The notes under the pieces are model-generated. The model was not told where the DNA came from and did no database searches. It saw only the letters and a list, made by a program, of their open reading frames with translations. Positions 7,818 through 14,234 of a stretch of 25,724 bases of DNA are shown here, piece after piece. Positions within the stretch are counted from its first letter, which is position 1, and every line of letters begins with the position of its first letter. Source of the DNA: an uncultured Collinsella sp. (lineage in GTDB: Bacteria > Actinomycetota > Coriobacteriia > Coriobacteriales > Coriobacteriaceae); NCBI GenBank assembly GCA_902496775.1, contig CABVCF010000023.1, forward strand, positions 1-25,724. The letters run 5' to 3'. The translations under genes and the position numbers were made by a program.

Positions 7818-8726
7818 ATGGCAAAACAGCTGCCAAAGCGCGACCTTGAGAACGTGGGCCTGGGCGTCACGGGCGCGTGCGTTGCGCTCGTGACGCTTGT
7901 CGTTGCCGCGCTCATCTTTATGGTCGCCCAAAAGGGCCTCTCGGCTTTTGTCAAGGACGGCGTCTCGGTCGTCGAGTTTTTCACCGGCACCAAGTGGGAT
8001 CTGGCCAACACAGCCAAAAGCGGCCTGCCCTATACCGGCGCCCTGCCCCTGATCGTCACCTCGTTTGCGGTCATGGTGCTCTCCACGCTCATCGCGCTGC
8101 CCATCGCCATCGGCTCTGCCATCTTTGCGGTCGAGATCCAGCCTAAGTTTGGTTCCAAGGTTTTTCAGCCGCTTATTGAGCTTTTGACCGGCATTCCCTC
8201 GGTCGTCTTTGGCCTGATCGGCTTTCACGTGGTCGTCGGTCTTATGAAGAGCGTTTTCCACGTGAGCACGGGCCTGGGCATCTTGCCCGGCGCCATCGTG
8301 CTGGCCGTTATGATCCTGCCGACCATGACCACGCTTTCGGTCGATGGCCTGCGCGCTGTGCCCGATAGCTACCGTCAGGGCTCGCTCGCGCTGGGCTACA
8401 CCCGCTGGCAGACCATCTGGCACGTGGTGCTCAAGTCTGCCATGCCGTCGCTCATGACTGCGGTCATCCTTGGCATGACGCGTGCCTTTGGCGAGACGCT
8501 CGCCGTGCGCATGGTCATCGGCGGCATCGAGGCCATGCCGACGTCGCTGCTGTCGCCGGCGTCCACCATCACCACCACGCTCACCACGTCTATGGCGGTC
8601 TATGCCGGGGACTCGGCCCAGGACGATGTTCTGTGGGCACTCGGCCTGCTGCTGATGGGCATGAGCCTCATCTTCATCCTGATCATCCACCTTATCGGCC
8701 GCAAGGGGGCGAAGGCTCGTGGCTAG
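7818..8726 (+). CDS. pstC: Phosphate ABC transporter permease PstC
   Basis: A 302-residue membrane protein with about six transmembrane helices. It starts 24 bases after pstS with GGAAAGG as ribosome-binding site. The permease (EAA-like) loop is at DGLRAVPDSYRQGSLALGYT followed by the coupling region, and the PstC hallmark SxxFGLIGF/GIPSVVFG lies in the centre. With PstA it forms the channel for phosphate driven by PstB. Its last codons overlap the pstA start by eight bases, indicating translational coupling. Confidence 0.95.
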   Translation: MAKQLPKRDLENVGLGVTGACVALVTLVVAALIFMVAQKGLSAFVKDGVSVVEFFTGTKWDLANTAKSGLPYTGALPLIVTSFAVMVLSTLIALPIAIGSAIFAVEIQPKFGSKVFQPLIELLTGIPSVVFGLIGFHVVVGLMKSVFHVSTGLGILPGAIVLAVMILPTMTTLSVDGLRAVPDSYRQGSLALGYTRWQTIWHVVLKSAMPSLMTAVILGMTRAFGETLAVRMVIGGIEAMPTSLLSPASTITTTLTTSMAVYAGDSAQDDVLWALGLLLMGMSLIFILIIHLIGRKGAKARG

Positions 8727-9645
8727 CACGCGTATCCACATCGACGAGGCGAGGCTCGGGCGTGTCCAAAAGCAGGACCGCTTCGCCACGGGCGTGTTGA
8801 CGGCGATCGTCGCCATCGTCATGCTCATCGTCGTCTCCATGGTGGCCTATATCCTGTTCGAGGGCATCTCGACGCTGTTCCAGCCGGGCTTTCTCACGGA
8901 GCCGTCGCGCGCCAACGGAACGCAGGGCGGCGTGCTCTACCAGCTGTTCGACTCGTTCTACCTGCTGCTGATCACTCTAGTCATCTCGGTGCCCATCAGC
9001 CTGGGCGGCGCGGTCTTCCTGGTTGAGTACGCGCCGAACGGACCCATCCGCGACATCGCCTCCACCGCCATCGAGACGCTGTCCTCGCTGCCTTCCATCG
9101 TCGTCGGCATGTTCGGCTTTCTGGTGTTCTCGGTGCAGCTGGGCTGGAAGTACTCCATCATCTCCGGCGCCGTCGCGCTCACCATGTTCAATATCCCCAT
9201 CCTGGTGCGCGTGATCCAGCAGGCGCTCGAGGATGTGCCGCAGGCCCAGCGCGATGCGTGCCTGGCCATGGGCCTCACCCGCTGGGAGGCCACGCTGTAC
9301 ATCCTGATCCCCGAGGCCATGCCCGCCATCGTGACCGGCATCGTGCTTTCGGCCGGCCGCGTGTTTGGCGAGGCCGCGGCGCTGCTCTTTACCTCGGGCA
9401 TGAGCTCGCCGGTTCGCCTGAACTTCTTGAGCTTTAACCTATCGAGCCCCACGTGCGCCTGGAACGTGTTCCGCCCTGGCGAGTCGCTCGCCGTGCATAT
9501 CTACAAGATCTATGGCGAGGGTAGTCCCGAGGCACAGCAGATCGTTTGGGGTACCGCGGCGCTGCTGATGATTTGCGTGCTGCTGTTTAACGTAATCGCC
9601 CGCATTGTGGGCAAGCAACTGGCAAGGAAGATGACGGCCGAATGA
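8719..9645 (+). CDS. pstA: Phosphate ABC transporter permease PstA
   Basis: A 308-residue permease with about six transmembrane helices. The coupling-loop motif is at LEDVPQAQRDACLAMGLTRW and the family hallmarks SLPSIVVGMFGF and GRVFGEAAALLFTSG are present. It starts at GTG 8719 inside the end of pstC; GGGGGCGAAGG immediately upstream, within pstC, serves as ribosome-binding site. Its stop overlaps the pstB start in an ATGA. The order C-A-B and the two overlaps mean the membrane and ATPase subunits are made in step. Confidence 0.95.
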   Translation: MASTRIHIDEARLGRVQKQDRFATGVLTAIVAIVMLIVVSMVAYILFEGISTLFQPGFLTEPSRANGTQGGVLYQLFDSFYLLLITLVISVPISLGGAVFLVEYAPNGPIRDIASTAIETLSSLPSIVVGMFGFLVFSVQLGWKYSIISGAVALTMFNIPILVRVIQQALEDVPQAQRDACLAMGLTRWEATLYILIPEAMPAIVTGIVLSAGRVFGEAAALLFTSGMSSPVRLNFLSFNLSSPTCAWNVFRPGESLAVHIYKIYGEGSPEAQQIVWGTAALLMICVLLFNVIARIVGKQLARKMTAE

Positions 9646-10514
9646 GCGAGATGAAAGCAACGCCCGCAACCGAAGCGGCATCGTCCGAGACCCAGGACTT
9701 CCTGTCGAGCGTGGGGGAGAGCGAGAGGCGCGTGCGCGTGAGCGGCAAGGCCGTGAGCGACGAGGTCGTGCTCTCCACCAAGGACGTCAACGTGTACTAT
9801 GGCGACCACCATGCACTGCACAATACGTCGCTCGACTTCCACAAGGGCGAGATCACGGCGCTCATCGGGCCTTCGGGCTGCGGTAAGTCGACCTTCTTGC
9901 GCAGCCTCAATCTTATGAATCGCGAGATTCGCGGCTGCCACGTGGAGGGTGAGGTCAACTACCGCGGGCGCAACGTGAACACCAGGACCGAGAACACGTA
10001 CGAGCTGCGGCGCTCCATTGGCATGGTGTTCCAGCAGCCCAACCCATTCCGCAAGTCCATTTGCGACAACATCACGTTTGCGCCCAAGCGCCACGGCATC
10101 ACCGACCGTGACGAGCTCGATCGCATGGTCGAGGAGAGCCTGCGCGGTGCGGCGCTGTGGGACGAGGTCAAGGACAAACTCGACAAGAGTGCCTACGCGC
10201 TTTCGGGCGGCCAGCAGCAGCGTCTGTGTATCGCGCGCACGCTGGCGCTCAGCCCCGACGTGATCCTGTTTGACGAGCCCTGCTCGGCGCTCGACCCCAT
10301 CTCGACGCTGGCGATCGAGGACCTCATGTCATCGATCGTTGCCGACCGCGCCATCGTCATCGTGACGCACAACATGGAGCAGGCGTCGCGCGTGTCCAAC
10401 CGCACGGCGTTCTTCTACATGGGCGATATGGTCGAGTACGACGAGACCGACGAGATTTTCCAACGGCCCAAGGATAAGCGGCTGAATGATTACCTCACCG
10501 GCATGTTCTCCTAG
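9642..10514 (+). CDS. pstB: Phosphate ABC transporter ATPase PstB
   Basis: A 290-residue ABC ATPase. Walker A is GPSGCGKST (76-84), the Q-loop is MVFQQPNPF, the signature is LSGGQQQRLCIARTL, Walker B is VILFDEPCSALD and the switch His lies in IVTHNM. The PstB-specific sequence around LNLMNREIRG is present. A 42-residue N-terminal extension, polar and without clear fold, precedes the conserved VLSTKDVNVYYG; PstB is usually about 250-260 residues. It closes the operon. No phoU follows, although pstB-phoU is the commonest arrangement; a terminator comes 56 bases later. Confidence 0.95.
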   Translation: MSEMKATPATEAASSETQDFLSSVGESERRVRVSGKAVSDEVVLSTKDVNVYYGDHHALHNTSLDFHKGEITALIGPSGCGKSTFLRSLNLMNREIRGCHVEGEVNYRGRNVNTRTENTYELRRSIGMVFQQPNPFRKSICDNITFAPKRHGITDRDELDRMVEESLRGAALWDEVKDKLDKSAYALSGGQQQRLCIARTLALSPDVILFDEPCSALDPISTLAIEDLMSSIVADRAIVIVTHNMEQASRVSNRTAFFYMGDMVEYDETDEIFQRPKDKRLNDYLTGMFS

Positions 10515-10532
10515 TCCGGGACATGCTTGAGG

Positions 10533-10608
10533 CCCGCGGCGGCTACGGTTGCCGCGGGACTGATTGGAGAGGCGGGTCATCTCTTGTGGGAGATGGCCCG
10601 CCTTTTGC
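10533..10608 (+). terminator. Terminator of the pst operon, with a preceding hairpin
   Basis: A first hairpin pairs CCCGCGGC (10533-10540) with GCCGCGGG (10551-10558). The terminator proper pairs AGGCGGGTCATCTC (10570-10583) with GAGATGGCCCGCCT (10590-10603), including one G-T pair, and is followed by TTTTGCTC. Confidence 0.8.
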
Positions 10609-10623
10609 TCTGCGACCGAAACG

Positions 10624-10658
10624 ACCACCACAAAGGGGACAGGCGCCTTCGTGGTGGT
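10624..10658. repeat. 35-bp palindromic repeat, ACCACCACAAAGG family
   Basis: The arms ACCACCACAAAGG and CCTTCGTGGTGGT (one mismatch) surround GGACAGGCG. The same element in the opposite orientation lies at 23317-23350. It ends just before the -35 region of the ABC-F promoter. It has no T-tract, so it is better read as a dispersed repeat. Confidence 0.8.
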
Positions 10659-10683
10659 TTGGGGTGGGGCTCGCTGCTATCAT
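10655..10683 (+). promoter_or_regulatory. Extended -10 promoter of the ABC-F gene
   Basis: TGCTATCAT (10675-10683) is an extended -10 element (TGn plus TATCAT). The matching -35 position (10655-10660, TGGTTT) is weak, as is usual for extended -10 promoters. Transcription would begin near 10690, about 30 bases before the ATG. Confidence 0.5.
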
Positions 10684-10718
10684 GGACAACGTTGAATTTC
10701 TACGAAGGAGCAGGGCAT

Positions 10719-12578
10719 ATGGCGATTCTTTTGGGATGCGATTCCGTCAGCCTAGAGTTTCCCACCAAGCATATTTTCGATAGCGTTACGCTCGGCGTGG
10801 GCGAGGGCGACCGTATTGGTATTGTCGGTAAAAACGGCGACGGTAAGTCGACGCTGCTGAGCGTGCTCGCCGGCACGTTGGAGCCCGACGACGGCCGCGT
10901 GACGCACCGTCGCGGCACCACGATCGGTCTACTCGGCCAAAAGGATAACCTGGTCGATACCGACACCGTGCATCATGCCGTTGTGGGTGACGTCCCCGAG
11001 TACGAGTGGGCGTCGAGCCCCCGCACGCGCCAGATTCTGGCCGGCCTTATTAGCGATGTGCCCTGGGAGGGCACGGTGGGCGAGCTTTCGGGCGGCCAGC
11101 GCCGTCGCGTGGACCTCGCGCGCCTGCTGATCGGCGACTACGACGTGCTCATGCTCGACGAGCCCACCAACCACCTGGACATGCGCACCATCAACTGGCT
11201 CGCGCGTCACTTAAAGGCCCGCTGGCAGCGTGGCCAGGGCGCCATGCTCGTGGTCACGCATGACCGTTGGTTCTTGGACGAGGTCTGCACCAGCATGTGG
11301 GAGGTCCACGACGGCCAGGTCGACCCCTTCGAGGGCGGTTACTCGGCCTACATCCTGCAGCGCGTGGAACGCGACCGCATGGCCGCGGTTACCGAGGAGC
11401 GCCGTCGCAACATGGCACGTAAGGAGCTCGCGTGGCTGAGCCGCGGTGCCCAGGCTCGTTCCACCAAGCCCAAGTTTCGCGTGGATGCCGCCCGCGAGCT
11501 GATCGCCGACGTGCCGCCCGTGCGTGACGAGCTGGAGCTCAAACGCCTCGCCGTGAGCCGCTTGGGCAAGCAAGTTATCGATGTGGTCGACGTGGATGCC
11601 GGCTATGCGGATGCCGATGGCGTGCCCAAGCAGGTGCTCACCGATGTGACCTGGCTCATTGGTGCGGGCGACCGCTATGGTCTTTTGGGCGAGAACGGCG
11701 CCGGCAAGTCGACCTTGCTCGACGTGATCCAGGGCAAGATTGAACCCACGCGCGGCCGTGTAAAGATCGGCCAGACAGTGCGCTTTGGCGTGCTGTCGCA
11801 GCAGCTCGAGGAGCTCGAGCCCTACATGGGCGACACGATTCGCGAGGTGCTCAGCAACTATAAGAAGTACTACGTCATCGACGGCAAGGAAACTTCGCCC
11901 GAGAAGCTCTGCGAGCGCCTGGGATTTACGACGCAGCAGCTCTGGAGCCGCATCGGCGATCTTTCGGGCGGCCAGCGCCGTCGCCTGTCGCTGCTGCTGA
12001 CGATTCTGGACGAGCCCAACGTGCTCATCCTGGACGAGCCTGGCAACGACCTGGATACCGACATGCTCGCGATTGTCGAGGACCTGCTCGACGGCTGGCC
12101 CGGCACGCTGATTCTGGTGACGCACGACCGCTTTTTGATGGAGCGCGTGACCGACCAGCAGTGGGCGCTGCTTGACGGCCACCTGACGCATATGCCCGGT
12201 GGCGTGGACCAGTACCTGCGCCTGTGCAACGCTACCGCCGAGGGCGAGCCCGTGGGCGCGCCGAGCGCCAAGACCGGCACGTTCGACACCGGTGCCGCGG
12301 CAGCTGCGGCCGAAAAGCCCAAGTCGAGCGGTCAGCCCAACGGCCTGTCCAACGCCGAGCGCCAGAAGCTCCGCCGCGAGGTGAGTTCGCTCGAGCGCAA
12401 GATGGAGACGCAGCGCACCCGCGTTGAGGAGGCCGAGGCCGCGATGGCCCAAGTCGATCCCACCAACTACACGGCGCTCGGCGAGCAGCAGGCAAAGATC
12501 GACGAGGCTCACGCTGCCATGGACGAGCTGGAGATGGCGTGGCTCGAGGCGAGCGAAAAGCTCGAGGGCGAGGAGTAG
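10719..12578 (+). CDS. ABC-F family ATPase, Uup-like
   Basis: A 619-residue protein with two ABC ATPase domains and no membrane segment, the ABC-F plan of ribosome-associated factors. Domain 1: GKNGDGKST (37-45), LSGGQRRRVDLARL (about 123), VLMLDEPTNHLD (about 144). Domain 2: GENGAGKST (about 324), LSGGQRRRLSLLL (about 415), LILDEPGNDLD. The changed second Walker B (GNDLD, where Uup has TNDLD) and the charged C-terminal coiled coil (about 544-619) favour the Uup branch. Such proteins act on stalled or translating ribosomes or on recombination intermediates; an antibiotic-protection role cannot be excluded but is not indicated. GAAGGAG at 10704-10710 sets the start. The next gene follows after six bases. 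Confidence 0.9.
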   Translation: MAILLGCDSVSLEFPTKHIFDSVTLGVGEGDRIGIVGKNGDGKSTLLSVLAGTLEPDDGRVTHRRGTTIGLLGQKDNLVDTDTVHHAVVGDVPEYEWASSPRTRQILAGLISDVPWEGTVGELSGGQRRRVDLARLLIGDYDVLMLDEPTNHLDMRTINWLARHLKARWQRGQGAMLVVTHDRWFLDEVCTSMWEVHDGQVDPFEGGYSAYILQRVERDRMAAVTEERRRNMARKELAWLSRGAQARSTKPKFRVDAARELIADVPPVRDELELKRLAVSRLGKQVIDVVDVDAGYADADGVPKQVLTDVTWLIGAGDRYGLLGENGAGKSTLLDVIQGKIEPTRGRVKIGQTVRFGVLSQQLEELEPYMGDTIREVLSNYKKYYVIDGKETSPEKLCERLGFTTQQLWSRIGDLSGGQRRRLSLLLTILDEPNVLILDEPGNDLDTDMLAIVEDLLDGWPGTLILVTHDRFLMERVTDQQWALLDGHLTHMPGGVDQYLRLCNATAEGEPVGAPSAKTGTFDTGAAAAAAEKPKSSGQPNGLSNAERQKLRREVSSLERKMETQRTRVEEAEAAMAQVDPTNYTALGEQQAKIDEAHAAMDELEMAWLEASEKLEGEE

Positions 12579-12584
12579 GCGAGA

Positions 12585-13355
12585 ATGATCAAAGCCGCGT
12601 TTTTCGATATCGACGGTACGCTGCTGAGCTTTAAGACCCACCGGATTCCGGCGTCGGCGCAGCAGGTGCTCGACAGCTTTCGCGAGCAGGGGATTGCGTG
12701 CGTGATCGCCACGGGCCGTCCGACCTACCAGATGCCGGACTGGCTGTTCGACCTGGGCTGGGATGCGTACATTACGCTTTCGGGCCAGCACTGCTTTGAT
12801 TCCGAGGGGGTTTACCGCAGCTGCCCGATCGATCCGGACGACGTCGCGGTGATTGTGGACCAGGTGGCGCAGGGGCGCTACGACTCGCTGTGCATGCAGG
12901 GCGAGAACTCGTTTGTGAACCGCCTGTCCGAGCGCGTGGTGACGGCTGGCAGCAACGCGGGAATCGTCTACCACGAGGAGCCGTTTGAGCACGCTTTTGA
13001 CGCACCGGTCTACCAGTTTTGCGCCTTTGTGGACCCGGCCGACGAACATATCGTGACCGACGCCGTGTCGCATTCGCTCACCACGCGCTGGTGCGACCTG
13101 TTCTGCGACATTATTCCGGCCAACGGCGGCAAGGACCTGGGTGTGGCGGCGACGCTGGAGCGTCTGGGCATCGACGCGAGTGAGGCGATTGCCTTTGGCG
13201 ACGGCGAGAACGACCTGTCGATGTTTGCCGCCGTGGGCACTAGTGTGGCCATGGGCAACGCGCAGGAGACTGTGAAGGCCGCAGCGACCTACGTTACGAC
13301 CGCCGTAGACGATGACGGCATCTACAACGCCGCGAAGCACTTTGGACTCGTGTAG
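12585..13355 (+). CDS. Cof-type HAD hydrolase (HAD-IIB)
   Basis: A 256-residue sugar-phosphatase-like enzyme. Motif I is FFDIDGTLLSF (Asp8, Asp10), motif II lies in IATGRPTYQ, the Lys of motif III in NGGKDLGVAATLERLG, and motif IV is AFGDGENDLSMF. Between motifs II and III there is the large C2 cap that sets substrate choice. Members dephosphorylate phosphosugars, pyridoxal phosphate or flavin nucleotides; the substrate here is not known. It starts six bases after the ABC-F stop and is surely on the same transcript; GAGGAG at the end of that gene is the ribosome-binding site. Confidence 0.9.
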   Translation: MIKAAFFDIDGTLLSFKTHRIPASAQQVLDSFREQGIACVIATGRPTYQMPDWLFDLGWDAYITLSGQHCFDSEGVYRSCPIDPDDVAVIVDQVAQGRYDSLCMQGENSFVNRLSERVVTAGSNAGIVYHEEPFEHAFDAPVYQFCAFVDPADEHIVTDAVSHSLTTRWCDLFCDIIPANGGKDLGVAATLERLGIDASEAIAFGDGENDLSMFAAVGTSVAMGNAQETVKAAATYVTTAVDDDGIYNAAKHFGLV

Positions 13356-13362
13356 CTGCGAC

Positions 13363-13396
13363 CCGGCACTTGGGGACGTTCCTTTTCTGCCGGCAG
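13363..13396. repeat. Palindromic repeat, CCGGCACTTGGGGAC family
   Basis: CCGGCACTTGGGGACGTTCC (13363-13382) followed by TTTTC and TGCCGGCAG. The ends pair as CCGGCA/TGCCGG. It matches the palindrome at 170-204 in both arms and in the GGGGAC core. Confidence 0.7.
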
Positions 13397-13412
13397 CTAG
13401 GGACGCTCCTTG

Positions 13413-13436
13413 CGGGGTGTGTCCCCGTTTTGTTTT
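13413..13436 (+). terminator. Weak terminator after the Cof-type HAD gene
   Basis: CGGGG (13413-13417) pairs with CCCCG (13423-13427) across TGTGT, followed by TTTTGTTTT. The stem is only five base pairs, but all G-C, and it ends the ABC-F/HAD transcript before the divergently styled regulator region. Confidence 0.55.
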
Positions 13437-13509
13437 CGTCCCGTGCGTTTTGTGAAACACGGTTAACTTTTTAAACAACGTAGTAAGACATAGGCAACTT
13501 TTGCGGTAA

Positions 13510-13541
13510 AGTTAGCCGTGGAAAGTATCCAAAGGCTAACT
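13510..13541 (+). promoter_or_regulatory. Inverted repeat before the DtxR-like gene, possible autoregulatory operator
   Basis: AGTTAGCC (13510-13517) and GGCTAACT (13534-13541) form a perfect 8-bp inverted repeat with 16 bases between, ending 24 bases before the ATG. GTTAGCC/GGCTAAC resembles the inner half-sites of DtxR/IdeR boxes (TTAGGTTAGSCTAACCTAA), which supports binding by the product of the next gene. The spacing is longer than in a classic box. Confidence 0.45.
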
Positions 13542-13565
13542 AGCAATCATCGCGAAAGGCGGCCC

Positions 13566-13955
13566 ATGGCCCTACGTGAATCCGGAGAAGACTATCTCGA
13601 ATCGATCTACGTTCTGTCGGAACGTCAGGGCATCGTGCGCTCGATCGACGTTGCGGAGTACCTCGGCGTAACCAAGGCGAGCGTTTCCAAGGCCATGGCG
13701 ACGCTGGAAAGCAACGGCTATGTCGAAATGGGCAAGCGCGACGTTCATCTGACGGAGCGTGGTCTGGAGGTCGCTCGCCAAATGTGGGAGCGTCACTGCT
13801 TTTTCGTGGGGCTGCTAGAGGATGCGGGTGTTTCGGCTGAGGTCGCGTCGCAAGAGGGCTGCCACATGGAGCACTGCCTGAGCGAGGAAAGCTTTGAGAA
13901 GCTACGGGCGATGTTGGGCCGGGAAGATGTAGTGGGTCCAACAACAGAAGCCTAA
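13566..13955 (+). CDS. DtxR/MntR-family metal-dependent transcriptional repressor
   Basis: A 129-residue protein. A winged-helix domain (DVAEYLGVTKASVSKAMATLESNGYV) is followed by the helical dimerisation domain. Metal ligands fit the family: Asp9/Glu12 in EDYLESIY, His77 in WERHCFF, Cys99, Glu102 and His103 in GCHMEHCLS. A Cys at position 99 is the DtxR/IdeR (iron) pattern rather than the Glu of MntR. The Glu of the second DtxR site is missing (Val81), and there is no C-terminal SH3-like domain. It would repress uptake genes when iron or manganese is plentiful. ATG 13566 is preferred to GTG 13518, which lies within the inverted repeat; GAAAGG precedes the ATG. Its metal cannot be decided from sequence. 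Confidence 0.85.
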   Translation: MALRESGEDYLESIYVLSERQGIVRSIDVAEYLGVTKASVSKAMATLESNGYVEMGKRDVHLTERGLEVARQMWERHCFFVGLLEDAGVSAEVASQEGCHMEHCLSEESFEKLRAMLGREDVVGPTTEA

Positions 13956-13975
13956 CTGTCCCCCAGTAGCGCGGA

Positions 13976-13994
13976 GTTCGCGCAAAGCGCGAAC
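13976..13994. repeat. Perfect hairpin after the DtxR-like gene
   Basis: GTTCGCGC and GCGCGAAC pair perfectly around AAA. A second short palindrome, GGACCAGTGGTCC followed by TTTC, lies shortly downstream. One or both may end dtxR transcription, but neither has a true T-tract. Confidence 0.5.
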
Positions 13995-14091
13995 CAGCGA
14001 CCGGGACCAGTGGTCCTTTCGGCCAAGTCCATTTCAGCAAAGGAACCCCGCCAGCAAGCGATGCCCAAGAACTGCTACCTACGTCACCGCA

Positions 14092-14218
14092 GGCCGGGGC
14101 CGGGCTTGGTTTTGAAAACATTCCACAGCGCGAGGCCCGCCTTTCCGTTGCTCCGCAGGAGCAGGAAAGACGGGCCTCATGCGCGAGGACGTTTTCAAAA
14201 CCAAGCCCGGTCCCGGCC
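14092..14218. repeat. 127-bp long imperfect palindrome between convergent genes
   Basis: The outer arms GGCCGGGGCCGGGCTTGG/TTTTGAAAAC (14092-14119) and GTTTTCAAAA/CCAAGCCCGGTCCCGGCC (14191-14218) match almost completely. A partly mismatched stretch follows inward, then a second matched block, GAGGCCCGCCTTTCC and GGAAAGACGGGCCTC. The centre holds GCTCC/GGAGC. On either strand the inner GC-rich stem is followed by GTTTTC. It may act as a two-way terminator for the converging dtxR-like and ATPase genes, but it is far longer than such a signal needs to be. Confidence 0.8.
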
Positions 14219-14234
14219 GGACAGCCCACGAACG

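Noticed and set aside
6777..8840. 687-residue minus-strand open frame across pstS-pstC
   Set aside because: Low-complexity Asp/Gly/Arg-rich product antisense to two certain genes; an artefact of biased codon use.
10527..10718. Extended N-terminus of the ABC-F protein from an upstream start
   Set aside because: It would run through the pst terminator, the palindromic repeat and the promoter; the domain begins at ATG 10719 with a good ribosome-binding site.
11211..13478. 755-residue minus-strand open frame over the ABC-F and HAD genes
   Set aside because: Antisense shadow of two well-identified genes with no family likeness.
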